Source of the DNA: Cyanosarcina radialis HA8281-LM2
GTDB lineage: Bacteria; Cyanobacteriota; Cyanobacteriia; Cyanobacteriales; CCAP-1448
Reading direction: 5' to 3'
DNA length: 64,000 nucleotides
NCBI GenBank assembly: GCA_019359615.1
Contig: JAHHHA010000001.1
Span: 248,001 to 312,000, forward strand
Made by a program: the position numbers and the translations under genes. Shown piece by piece: positions 54,435 through 62,569 of the stretch. Within the stretch, counting starts at the first letter, position 1. Each line of letters starts with the position of its first letter. The notes beneath the pieces were generated by a model that saw only the letters and a list, made by a program, of their open reading frames with translations, was not told where the DNA came from and ran no database searches.

Positions 54435-54629
54435 GTGACAAGTTAAGCCTGGAGTTCAATTGTCAAGGGGGTTTGAGAAAAAGGTTGGAAAAAGAACTCA
54501 GAGAGACTTCGTTGTCGCTCAGGAAAAGGAGCTACAATCAGCTTAATATTAGGTCTTCGCCTTGGTTTAACAATGCCTAAATCTTGGTTTTCTGGAGTTG
54601 ACAAACGTTACACCACCTTAACTTGTCAC
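54435..54629. mobile_element. MITE-like element with 13-bp terminal inverted repeats
   Basis: GTGACAAGTTAAG (54435-54447) and its exact reverse complement CTTAACTTGTCAC (54617-54629) enclose about 170 bp without a long frame. Size and structure suit a non-autonomous element or an IS remnant. No target duplication could be fixed by eye. The stretch 54355-54727 holds nothing else. Confidence 0.6.
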
Positions 54630-54727
54630 TTACGAAAAACTTCGTTTCGGTTGTCGGTTCCAACGATTAACCCTCGTGCTATTTTTATAGTTTGTAGATA
54701 CGATCGTGTTAAAGCTTGGTTAAAAAG

Positions 54728-55375
54728 ATGGTTGGATCTATATCCCTGAACCGCATAGAAATTCCGGCTGGGCAGAGAATCTACCTGCACGACATTGATT
54801 GGCAGGAATTCGAGCAAATTTTAATCGAATTGGGAGAGAAAAGGGCTACCCGTATTGCCTACTTCGATCGAGAATTAGAGATCCGGATGCCATTGCCAGA
54901 ACACGAACGAGCCAAAGTGCTAATCGGCGATCTTCTGAAAGTTTTACTCGAAGAATTAGATTTATCCTGGGAGTCACTGGGTTCTTCTACCTTCAAGAAA
55001 GAGAGCATGAAAGCCGGAATCGAGCCTGATGATTGTTTTTACATCAAAAACTGTAGAGCCATGATAGGCAAGAAACGTTTAGATCTGACGATCGATCCTC
55101 CTCCCGATCTAGCCATAGAAGTCGATCTTACATCTCCCACTCAAATAAGTGCTTATGAAGCACTAGGAGTGTCAGAAATTTGGCGATATAAAAACGGCAA
55201 ATTAGCAATTTTCATTCTGGCAGACGGACAGTATATTGAGTCTGCCATCAGTCCAACTTTTCCTACTCTGCCAATTATAGAAGGAATTTCACGTCTGTTA
55301 GAACGTAGTAGTGAGATATTGATGAGTGAAGCAAGAAAAGAATTTCGTAAAGAAGTTAAACAATGGCTTAAATAA
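54728..55375 (+). CDS. Uma2-family putative endonuclease
   Basis: About 215 aa from the ATG at 54728 (a TTG at 54716 is the alternative). RLDLTIDPPPDLAIEVDLTSPT contains the D-x-x-x-E-V-D catalytic signature of the Uma2 (DUF820) PD-(D/E)XK nuclease fold, after the N-terminal FEQILIELGEKRATRIAYFDRELEIR. YEALGVSEIWRYKNGKLAIF is the following helix-strand. These genes are very numerous in cyanobacteria and their cellular role is unknown. Next to a MITE-like element. Confidence 0.88.
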   Translation: MVGSISLNRIEIPAGQRIYLHDIDWQEFEQILIELGEKRATRIAYFDRELEIRMPLPEHERAKVLIGDLLKVLLEELDLSWESLGSSTFKKESMKAGIEPDDCFYIKNCRAMIGKKRLDLTIDPPPDLAIEVDLTSPTQISAYEALGVSEIWRYKNGKLAIFILADGQYIESAISPTFPTLPIIEGISRLLERSSEILMSEARKEFRKEVKQWLK

Positions 55376-55478
55376 GTTGCTGTTAGTTTCCTGGGGAACT
55401 ATCGAGTCGTGTTTCAATGTGGATGGAAAATGTGCCATCGCTTCTGGAAAATTAGATATCGAATTAATACATATTCTC

Positions 55479-56492
55479 TTAAGTAGCGATCGCAATATCA
55501 TCGGGATGCAGTCCATGATTTACCCAAGTAATCGCTGCCTCCGCGCTCGTCATATCTGGCGGTACTCGCAGAATATGAATGTGCGCTGTCGATGGGCAGG
55601 TCATCTTCAATAATACCATCGGCTCTTGGTGATGAATATTTCTACTTTGGTCAAAAAACTTTTCTAAATCATCAAGCTTAAGTAAAGTATATTCTCGCCA
55701 ACTATCAAGTTCGATCGCCTCTAATTCCTGACAAAGTTTTTCATATCCTACCTGTTGAACTAATATTCGTCTAATTTCTACATTAGTTTCTTCTAACAAC
55801 CATTGAGGTTTCCATTCACTCAATTTAGTACGAAAACGGGCGGGCAGTCCTACATTCATGAACCAAACTGTTTTTAGCTTTGGTAAAGTTTGGAGAATTG
55901 TTAGATCTTGAAGAGGATTATCGCTGAGATATAATTTGCGCAGTTTAGTAAGATTAGTAATCCATTCTGGGATCTCGGTAATTTTATTTCTACCAATCCC
56001 TAAATATTTGAGATTTATAAGATTGCCCATCGAATTAGGTAATTTAGTTAATTGATTTTTATCTAAATCGAGATGGGTAAGATTGACGAGATTCCCGATT
56101 GAATCAGGTAATTCAGTTAGTTGATTGCGGGCTAAATCTAAATTCCTCAGATTGGTTAAGTTACCGATACTGTCAGGAAGGCGAACTAGATTTCCTTTGC
56201 CAGGTTTACCTTTACAGGGTCTTAACTCTGTCAAATCAGTCAGATTGCCAATACTTTCTGGCAGAGTGACAAACCGATTTCTATATAAATTCAGGACTTT
56301 GAGATTGACGAGATCGCCGATCGATTCTGGTAAAGTAGTCAGCTTATTACCTTCGAGATCTAGAACAGTCAGATTTACTAGATCGCCGATACTATCGGGC
56401 AATACCGATATTTTTTTATTGCTCAAATAGAGTTTCGAGACTCGCTCGCGTTTGGCTGTAGCAATTAGTTCTTCTAATTCTTCCCGTTTCAT
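55479..56492 (-). CDS. leucine-rich-repeat protein with DUF6745-like C-terminus
   Basis: About 337 aa from the ATG at 56492, preceded by GGGGA (a further upstream ATG at 56528 is possible). Nine or ten repeats of the form LP(D/E)SIGNLxNLxxLxLxxNxL form a curved LRR scaffold. From about residue 240 a second region ends with [31 protein letters not shown], which resembles the C-terminal DUF6745-type segment seen after LRRs in cyanobacteria. Possibly a recognition protein; the ligand is unknown. Confidence 0.8.
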   Translation of the reverse strand: MKREELEELIATAKRERVSKLYLSNKKISVLPDSIGDLVNLTVLDLEGNKLTTLPESIGDLVNLKVLNLYRNRFVTLPESIGNLTDLTELRPCKGKPGKGNLVRLPDSIGNLTNLRNLDLARNQLTELPDSIGNLVNLTHLDLDKNQLTKLPNSMGNLINLKYLGIGRNKITEIPEWITNLTKLRKLYLSDNPLQDLTILQTLPKLKTVWFMNVGLPARFRTKLSEWKPQWLLEETNVEIRRILVQQVGYEKLCQELEAIELDSWREYTLLKLDDLEKFFDQSRNIHHQEPMVLLKMTCPSTAHIHILRVPPDMTSAEAAITWVNHGLHPDDIAIAT

Positions 56493-56745
56493 AATTCCCC
56501 AACCTTCTACCAGAAGCGAGCCATACACTTCTATGGTTCCCCAAAAGCGATCGCTTGTAACTACAATTGCAAAAGTTTTATGGGAAAAATAACGTCTCGA
56601 ACGATCGGTTGCAAGCAGTCAAACAAATTCCTAAGATCTATCGTTAGTTGTCTCCGATCGAACTGTGATGTAGTTAGTAAAGCGAAACTTCTACATTATT
56701 TGCTAAGAGGATGTCTGAGAAGTCTTTTTGGCTACGTTTGCAGCT

Positions 56746-56890
56746 TGTAGATCCCCCTAAATCCCCCTTAAAAAGGGGGACTTTGAAGCTGTTCCCCCCT
56801 GCTTGGTGCAAGCTGTATGGCGAGGTTTCCTCGCCACGCTTGCATCCGCTTTTTAAGGGGGGGGCTAGGGGGGAGAGCGCAAAGCGCACG
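56746..56890. repeat. composite dispersed repeat
   Basis: The first part (56746-56817) is the reverse complement of 24663-24733 (CAGCTTGCACCAAGCAGGGG...CCCCCTTTTTAAGGGGGA...GGATCTACAA). The second part is the GGCGAGGTTTCCTCGCC palindrome repeat, copy 3 (56800-56849), then CTTTTTAAGGGGGGGCTAGG. No gene in 56529-56951. Confidence 0.85.
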
Positions 56891-56951
56891 CTGCGCGAAC
56901 GAGTGCAATGATTTTAACTTTTCAGACAACCTCTAAAACTGTGCCTAGAAA

Positions 56952-57941
56952 CTATCGAGATAGATTAGGCTCGACTGCGGCTGGAAAACTCTCAAAATTG
57001 CGTTTTACCCAATCCATTCCCACTTCATTGTTCAACTTAATTTTTTGTGGTGTATTGGCGTAAATTTTACCTAAAATCTTTGCGTCTTGTTCGACGACAA
57101 CATCGATTAACTTCAATAAATTACCTTTGAGCAAGCGTGCGATCGCTAAATGAGCTTTCATATACATCAACACGAATACGCGAGATCGGCGATCGGCTTC
57201 TGGAACATAGAAATGACATTCTTTGAGGCTCAATAGCTTATCTTCACCGTGCATCAATCCCATGAAGGGGAAAAAGTTCTCTAGATGTGCTTCCAACACC
57301 TTTGGCAACGCCAGTTGAGCGGGATTTTTGAGAATGTCGCGCCAGCTTGGTTGTTTGCGGGGTTGTGACAGGTAAGCATGAGAATGCAGCCCTTCATCGA
57401 TAAACTGCTTTACTTGCACTTCTTCGATCTCGAACAATTCTCGATGAGTGCCGTTTTGATGGTTGTAGTCGTGCATATTGAGCAGCAGGCTCAGAAAGTC
57501 CGTCGGAATGCTACGTTCTCCTGTCACTCCGATAAACTCGTACTCGGCGGCAATCTCATTCATAATCGAGGGAATGGGAATCTTGGGTTCGTGCCCGCCA
57601 TAAGACCAAATAAAGTTCCCTTCAACGAACAATTCCAAGGGTTGCAGGAGAGATTTAGTTTGGTTGTTGGAACCTGGGATGACAGTGCAGCCCGATCGAT
57701 CGAATTCTAAGGCATGAAAGGGACAGGCGATTGCACTGTTGCCATTGGATTGCGTCACGCACCAACCTTCAGATAGCATGGCTCCCATGTGAGGGCAAGC
57801 ATTTGGCAAAGCACTAATCTGGCCTTGGCGATCTTGCCAAAGCACGTAATCATTACCCAGCAGAGAAATTTTTACGGGCCGATTTGGCTTCAACATGGAA
57901 CGATGGGCTAAAAGCCATGGTGCGCCTTGCAATTGCTTCAT
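56952..57941 (-). CDS. Rieske non-heme iron oxygenase, alpha-subunit-like
   Basis: 329 aa. The Rieske cluster CPHMG (near 50) and CPFHAL (near 73) binds [2Fe-2S], and LNMHDYNHQNGTH (near 152-165) supplies the D-x-x-H...H mononuclear iron site of ring-hydroxylating-type oxygenases. No ferredoxin or reductase partner gene is adjacent. It hydroxylates or demethylates an unknown substrate using O2. The start lies 14 bp from a perfect 22-bp palindrome and opposite a TetR-family gene, so it is probably repressed by that protein. Confidence 0.88.
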   Translation of the reverse strand: MKQLQGAPWLLAHRSMLKPNRPVKISLLGNDYVLWQDRQGQISALPNACPHMGAMLSEGWCVTQSNGNSAIACPFHALEFDRSGCTVIPGSNNQTKSLLQPLELFVEGNFIWSYGGHEPKIPIPSIMNEIAAEYEFIGVTGERSIPTDFLSLLLNMHDYNHQNGTHRELFEIEEVQVKQFIDEGLHSHAYLSQPRKQPSWRDILKNPAQLALPKVLEAHLENFFPFMGLMHGEDKLLSLKECHFYVPEADRRSRVFVLMYMKAHLAIARLLKGNLLKLIDVVVEQDAKILGKIYANTPQKIKLNNEVGMDWVKRNFESFPAAVEPNLSR

Positions 57942-57955
57942 AATTGCCAGAAAAT

Positions 57956-57977
57956 ACTTACTAATTAATTAGTAAGT
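57956..57977. promoter_or_regulatory. perfect 22-bp palindrome, TetR operator candidate
   Basis: ACTTACTAATTAATTAGTAAGT is its own reverse complement over 22 bp. It lies between the Rieske gene start (57941) and the divergent TetR gene (58077), where the operator of the local regulator is expected. Confidence 0.75.
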
Positions 57978-58076
57978 TTATCAATTGCTTGCTGTTCTGT
58001 CAATTCAAGGATCGAAGTCTTTTGGATCGATCGGCTCTTTGCTAGGATGGAAAAGTAAATAAGTAATCTAAATAGA

Positions 58077-58727
58077 GTGGTTCCACCCCGCAAACGAGTG
58101 GCGAAATCGGTCCGTCGCGTTCGAGATGCCCAGATGACGCAGCAGCAAATTTTAGATGCCGCCGAGCGAGAATTTTCCCGACATGGCTTGAAGGGAGCGC
58201 GGATGAGTGCAATAGCCAACTCTGCTGAGGTCACGACTGCAACCCTTCACTACTATTTTGAGAATAAGGAAAGCCTCTATAAGGCAGTTTTACAGCGTCC
58301 GATCGATGAAGTTCAAACTACACTTGGGCGCTCGAACTTTGAGGGGTTATCTCCAGAGGAAGCCCTAAAGCAAATCGTTCGGATCGCGATCGCCAATGAA
58401 GCGAAAAATCCTCAACGACAAATGCTGTGGTTTCAAGAGGCCAGCCAAAATCAAGGAATTTACTTCAAAGAGTGCAACGTTTTGAGCCTGCACGAGCATT
58501 TGCTCGAAATTCTAGAGCGAGGGATAGCTGAAGGATATTTTCGGCCGCTCAAACCATTTCTGGCACTGACTCACATCTTAAGCGTTTGCCTGTTCTACTT
58601 CACGGTGCATGAAAACTGGAGACATCTAACGCCAGATCTCGATCGTTTGAGTCCAGAAGCGATCGAAGAACATACAGAAGAGGCGATCGAATTTATCTTG
58701 GCAGGTGTAAGGCGATCGCAAGCATGA
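58077..58727 (+). CDS. TetR/AcrR-family regulator
   Basis: 216 aa, GTG start. After a basic tail comes the HTH (QQQILDAAEREFSRHGLKGARMSAIANSAEVTTATLHYYFENKESLYKAVL), the TetR family hallmark with LYYYF-type recognition helix (here LHYYF). The C-terminal ligand domain has no recognisable ligand. It diverges from the Rieske oxygenase gene, and the palindrome at 57956 is its likely site. An inducer would be a substrate or product of the oxygenase, by inference. Confidence 0.9.
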   Translation: MVPPRKRVAKSVRRVRDAQMTQQQILDAAEREFSRHGLKGARMSAIANSAEVTTATLHYYFENKESLYKAVLQRPIDEVQTTLGRSNFEGLSPEEALKQIVRIAIANEAKNPQRQMLWFQEASQNQGIYFKECNVLSLHEHLLEILERGIAEGYFRPLKPFLALTHILSVCLFYFTVHENWRHLTPDLDRLSPEAIEEHTEEAIEFILAGVRRSQA

Positions 58728-58807
58728 TTCCACAATTCCAGCCTCACCGCTATTGCATCCCAGTCTTCTGGTTTCTACTTTCTTAGCTGTAACATGACAG
58801 ATTGTAA

Positions 58808-59176
58808 TTACAAGATCTCATCGACTAGGACTGTACCGCCCTCGCAGAAGTCTATGCCCAGATGATAATCCTCAAGAAGGGCAGTTCCAACTAACGGACG
58901 ACGACCCATCGCTAGCACTGCAACGTCGCGTTCTACACCATTCCACACAATAGTTGCTAAATAAACATCGGTTTCGACGCTAGAATTATTGGCAAGGTTG
59001 GCGTTGATTTTGATGAGAAACGGTAATCCAAGTCGAGCGATCGCAGCAGGCGGTAAAGTCAATAAACCTTCAAATCCTGTATCGATAACGCACTCAATTT
59101 CTATTTCCGAACCTGCTGGCAGACGAAGAATAACTCCAATTCGCGGCTGGAGGCCAACAACGCTACCATTTATCAT
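58808..59176 (-). CDS. retropepsin-like (clan AA) aspartic protease
   Basis: 122 aa. ECVIDTGFEGLLTLP has the D-T-G active loop; the later strand AVLAMGRRPLVGTALLEDYHLGIDF gives the second glycine-rich region (VGTALL) before the C-terminus. Its ATG overlaps the stop of the upstream gene by 4 bp. It is the second such protease in the window, with a different partner from that at 50435. Substrate unknown. Confidence 0.82.
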   Translation of the reverse strand: MINGSVVGLQPRIGVILRLPAGSEIEIECVIDTGFEGLLTLPPAAIARLGLPFLIKINANLANNSSVETDVYLATIVWNGVERDVAVLAMGRRPLVGTALLEDYHLGIDFCEGGTVLVDEIL

Positions 59177-59445
59177 TCTATAGTTCTGACCAATGTACCA
59201 CCGACAGCATAGACTGCATCAAACCCAATTCTTTCTCCCCAAAGTGCTGCATCGGCTTGCTTAGCTCGCAATCGCATACTTGTGACCACTAGATCGTTGC
59301 CGATCTCGTAGTCACCCGTTTCGACATTAATAGAGATAACTTTGCCGATATTTTCTGGAGTTTCTACTTGGGGACGGATAACCTGTTCGTATAGTTCTCG
59401 GCCCCGTCGGGCTATTTCTTCGCTATCGATCTTAGAGGAGGACAT
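59173..59445 (-). CDS. small protein coupled to aspartic protease
   Basis: 90 aa. The N-terminal helix (IDSEEIARRGRELYEQVIRPQVET) is followed by beta-rich GKVISINVETGDYEIGNDLVV and WGERIGFDAVYAVGGTLV. Such proteins are repeatedly coupled to retropepsin-like genes in cyanobacteria, but I do not know a named function. Overlap of ATG and stop (59173-59176) indicates translational coupling with the protease. Confidence 0.65.
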   Translation of the reverse strand: MSSSKIDSEEIARRGRELYEQVIRPQVETPENIGKVISINVETGDYEIGNDLVVTSMRLRAKQADAALWGERIGFDAVYAVGGTLVRTIE

Positions 59446-59530
59446 ACAGGCGATCTCTTGATGACAAAATACTAGACTCTTGTATCTACTGTAGAATAAA
59501 ACGCAGTATTTTAGGCTCTATTATACTGAG

Positions 59531-60058
59531 CTACTTCTGAGGGATGAAATTTCCTTGATAAAGCAAAACTGCTCGATCGATGCAGCCTTCAGAACACTTC
59601 TCAACTTCTAGATAAACACCGTTCTCATCGCGAATCGGATAAAAAGCTGGTAAGTAGATACCTAATTCAGTAAAAATGCCATCTAAACAATCGCACCAAA
59701 TAAACCAATCATTTTCCAGCATTCTTTCAAATTCATCAATGTCACTGAAGTTATTATTGGATTTTTGTGGCTGATTTGATGCCATTAAAGGCGTTATATC
59801 TGGCATCAGCCAAGATTTAGCGTAAGGCGACAAGATGATTTTTGGTTGCTGAGATTCAGTTACCTTTTTTCCATCTTGTTTTCTAAAATCTAGCTGTGGT
59901 TTTTCTCTCAGCTTCGATTTCCAGAAGAACTTCTCTTCACCGTAGTTATAATTGGCAGTCTCGACCAGTTCGCGCTTATCGAAGAACTCATAACCTAACC
60001 CTCCATCGGTATCTTTGCGAATGAGAGCAATAGCCTTGGCGTTCAGATGTTTAGCCAA
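59531..60058 (-). CDS. hypothetical protein, 175 aa
   Basis: It starts MAKHLNAKAIALIRKDTDGGLGYEF and ends DCLDGIFTELGIYLPAFYPIRDENGVYLEVEKCSEGCIDRAVLLYQGNF. It contains Cys residues (WCDCLDG, KCSEGC) that could bind metal. The middle is low-complexity. No signal peptide or membrane helix. No family recognised. It stands alone between the protease module and the repeat at 60098. Confidence 0.55.
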   Translation of the reverse strand: MAKHLNAKAIALIRKDTDGGLGYEFFDKRELVETANYNYGEEKFFWKSKLREKPQLDFRKQDGKKVTESQQPKIILSPYAKSWLMPDITPLMASNQPQKSNNNFSDIDEFERMLENDWFIWCDCLDGIFTELGIYLPAFYPIRDENGVYLEVEKCSEGCIDRAVLLYQGNFIPQK

Positions 60059-60097
60059 ATCATCTACATCATTAATTCCGTAGTCGCAGATAGATTG

Positions 60098-60130
60098 TAG
60101 GTTGGGTTGAACGGAGTGAAACCCAACACC
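60098..60130. repeat. GTAGGTTGGGTT/AACCCAACACC hairpin repeat
   Basis: Same hairpin family as 10254, 20298, 40090, 41383 and 63666, in the gap between the hypothetical gene and murG. Confidence 0.7.
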
Positions 60131-60258
60131 CCAGGAGTATTGAGTTTCGCTATCACTAGGGCTAGAGTATACATTAATTATCGCCGATCGATCGGATTTG
60201 ATATCAGAAAGTGAAAACCGTCAAACCAGTCCGAGAAATCATCGGGAGAAGTCATTCT

Positions 60259-61338
60259 CTACCTTTTCTGGGAGAAATCTAAAATCGACTTGTGGACTAC
60301 AGCAGCTAATTGTTCCGCACTATCAGCGATCGCAATTTTATCGGCACCTTCAGCCATTTGTGCCAGCAATTCCGGCGATTTTAATAACTTCAACACCTGA
60401 CTTTCTAGCAATTCTGGTGTCAGTTCTGCCTGACGGAAAACTAAACCCGCACCTGCCTCAGCAAAAACTCGCGCGTTGTAAGATTGATGGTCTTCAGCAG
60501 CGTAAGGATAGGGAATCAAAATTGCTGGAGTTTGCGTTACGGCTAATTCAGTCAGCGACATCGCCCCCGCCCGACTGATGGCCAAATTAGCTCGCTGAAA
60601 CAGCCCCGCCATATTGTCATAAAAAGGCATGACTAAATATTGAGGGTGCGACAAACTCCCTGCCTCTGGATCGTTTTCCCCCGTCAGATGGACGATCCAC
60701 GCCCCAGCCTCAAACCAAGCCGGAGCGCACTGACGGACTAAGTTATTGATCGCTACTGCCCCTTGAGAGCCACCAGTGACGACGATTAAAGGCACATTTT
60801 CGGGAATTGGCAGTTCCAGTTTTTGGGGCGTGCGAAATCGATCGCGCACGGGAGTACCCACGTAACTAGTATGGAGGCGAGGGAGGCGATCGCCTGCTGG
60901 TTGAAATCCTACTGCTACCGCACTGCACAACGGCCCTAAATAACGAGTGACTTTACCGGGGAGGGCGTTGGCTTCGTGCAAAATAATCGGCAAGCCTAAA
61001 GAACGGGCAGCCAAAATCGCCGGACTAGCAATATATCCACCCGTGGTAAATACACCATGAAACTTCCTAGTTTTCAATAATTGCCGGACTTGCCAAATCG
61101 AACTGACAAGCTGCCAAGCAATTCGCAAAGTTCCCAAGCCGAAGCGTTCTTGAAAGCCTGCTACTGGAATGGTATGCAAGCGATACTGAGATGGCACTAG
61201 CTGGGTTTCTAGACGATTGGGAACGCCCAGCCACTCTATTTGATAATCGCTCAATTGTTCCGCCAAAGCGATCGCCGGAAATAAATGCCCTCCCGTACCG
61301 CTAGCCGCAATCAGCAATCGAATTCGTTCTTGGTTCAT
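60259..61338 (-). CDS. murG: UDP-GlcNAc:undecaprenyl-PP-MurNAc-pentapeptide GlcNAc transferase MurG
   Basis: 359 aa. ASGTGGHLFPAIALAEQL is the N-terminal G-loop with its conserved His. HEANALPGKVTRYL, TGGSQGAVAINNLV and ISRAGAMSLTELAVTQTPAILIPYPYAAEDHQ are the remaining MurG signatures (UDP-sugar site with E and Q). It makes lipid II at the inner face of the membrane. Standard length. No mur genes adjacent, as often in cyanobacteria. Confidence 0.95.
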   Translation of the reverse strand: MNQERIRLLIAASGTGGHLFPAIALAEQLSDYQIEWLGVPNRLETQLVPSQYRLHTIPVAGFQERFGLGTLRIAWQLVSSIWQVRQLLKTRKFHGVFTTGGYIASPAILAARSLGLPIILHEANALPGKVTRYLGPLCSAVAVGFQPAGDRLPRLHTSYVGTPVRDRFRTPQKLELPIPENVPLIVVTGGSQGAVAINNLVRQCAPAWFEAGAWIVHLTGENDPEAGSLSHPQYLVMPFYDNMAGLFQRANLAISRAGAMSLTELAVTQTPAILIPYPYAAEDHQSYNARVFAEAGAGLVFRQAELTPELLESQVLKLLKSPELLAQMAEGADKIAIADSAEQLAAVVHKSILDFSQKR

Positions 61339-61475
61339 CGTTCGTCGTGTAAAAGCAACAAGCCGCTAGCTCGCCGACGTGTTATCCTGCGTTAAGGCCG
61401 CGCCCGCGTACCGATCGGCAACCATCAGCTAAAATCTAAAAACCACTAGCTTAGCGATTGCTAATTTCAAACTAT

Positions 61476-62309
61476 ATGACTTTACCTACTTTTAAGCGCA
61501 AAGCCAACTCTAAACGGCATTCGGTTTTAGGGATAGGTTCGGTATTTTTCTTGTTAACGCTGGGGTTGACGGTGGCATTTCCCCTAACGCTGCGAGCCGC
61601 CAGCCCCCAAACGGCTCCAGCGCAACTCAAAACCGCCTTGACGCGGATCGATGAAGTAGCGAATAAGCGACAAATCAATGAGTTGATGCAGTTCTACAGT
61701 CCTAAATTTGCGAGCGCTGATGGCTTAACCCGTCAGGATATCCAAAAGGCTTTAACTCAACTTTGGCAGCGCTACCAGCAACTAACTTATCGCACAGTGC
61801 TGCAATCGTGGCGCAAAGAGCGCCAAGCTACAGTAGCCGAAACCACCACCTATATCAGTGGGGTTCAGCAAGTTAACGGCAGAGAATTCAAACTCAATTC
61901 TACGGTGCGATCGCGCCAATACTTTCAAGGCAACAAACTCATCAAACAACAGGTGCTCTCAGAAAATACGCTCTTGACTAGTGGAGCGAAACCCCCGACG
62001 ATCGATGTCAAAATTCCCGAAAAAGTCAACGTCGGTCAAACTTATAACTTTGATGTCATCGTTAAAGAACCCCTGCAAGATGATGTTCTTCTTGGAGCCG
62101 CGATGGAAGAACAAGTCAGAGGTAACGCCTACGTTCAACCTGGGGTTTACAAACTCGATGCGTTGCCCGCTGGCGGACTGTTTAAGCTGGGCAAAGCTCC
62201 CAATAAAGCCGGAAATTACTGGATTTCGGCGATCGTCATCCGGGCTGATGGCATGGTAATGGTGACGCGCCGCTTGCAAGTAGTTGGCAACCGTGCTAAA
62301 CCCCTTTAG
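61476..62309 (+). CDS. exported NTF2-like domain protein
   Basis: 277 aa from the ATG at 61476 (the frame also opens at a TTG at 61458). A hydrophobic N-terminal segment (SVFFLLTLGLTVAFPLTLRAAS) serves as signal or anchor. LKTALTRIDEVANKRQINELMQFYSPKFASADGLTRQDIQKALTQLW fits a NTF2/SnoaL-like cone-shaped fold. The C-terminal 110 residues form a beta-rich Ig-like part (VNVGQTYNFDVIVKEPLQDDVLLGAAMEEQVRG). Function unknown. Confidence 0.7.
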   Translation: MTLPTFKRKANSKRHSVLGIGSVFFLLTLGLTVAFPLTLRAASPQTAPAQLKTALTRIDEVANKRQINELMQFYSPKFASADGLTRQDIQKALTQLWQRYQQLTYRTVLQSWRKERQATVAETTTYISGVQQVNGREFKLNSTVRSRQYFQGNKLIKQQVLSENTLLTSGAKPPTIDVKIPEKVNVGQTYNFDVIVKEPLQDDVLLGAAMEEQVRGNAYVQPGVYKLDALPAGGLFKLGKAPNKAGNYWISAIVIRADGMVMVTRRLQVVGNRAKPL

Positions 62310-62357
62310 GTAGAGAGGGAAGAGAGGGGAGAGGGGGAAACAGAGGAGAATTTTAAC

Positions 62358-62385
62358 TTCTGACTTCTGACTTCTGACTTCTGAC
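62358..62385. repeat. heptamer tandem repeat TTCTGAC x4
   Basis: Four copies after a purine-rich GAGGGGAGAGGGGGAAA stretch, directly behind the NTF2-like gene. The G-rich plus heptamer arrangement is like those at 11394 and 35170. Confidence 0.9.
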
Positions 62386-62569
62386 TTCTGCACTCTTCCC
62401 TCTGCCTTAGATATACTTAATTCAAAGTCAGAAAATCTGTCTGAGGACTTCTTATTTTCTATTTTACAAAAATTATCCAGCGAGAGTAATAAAAATTGTA
62501 GTCATAAAGCTCGATCGCTAGCACTAGAAATTGCTAAAAGATTAGTTTCCATCCAATGAGGAATCGATC

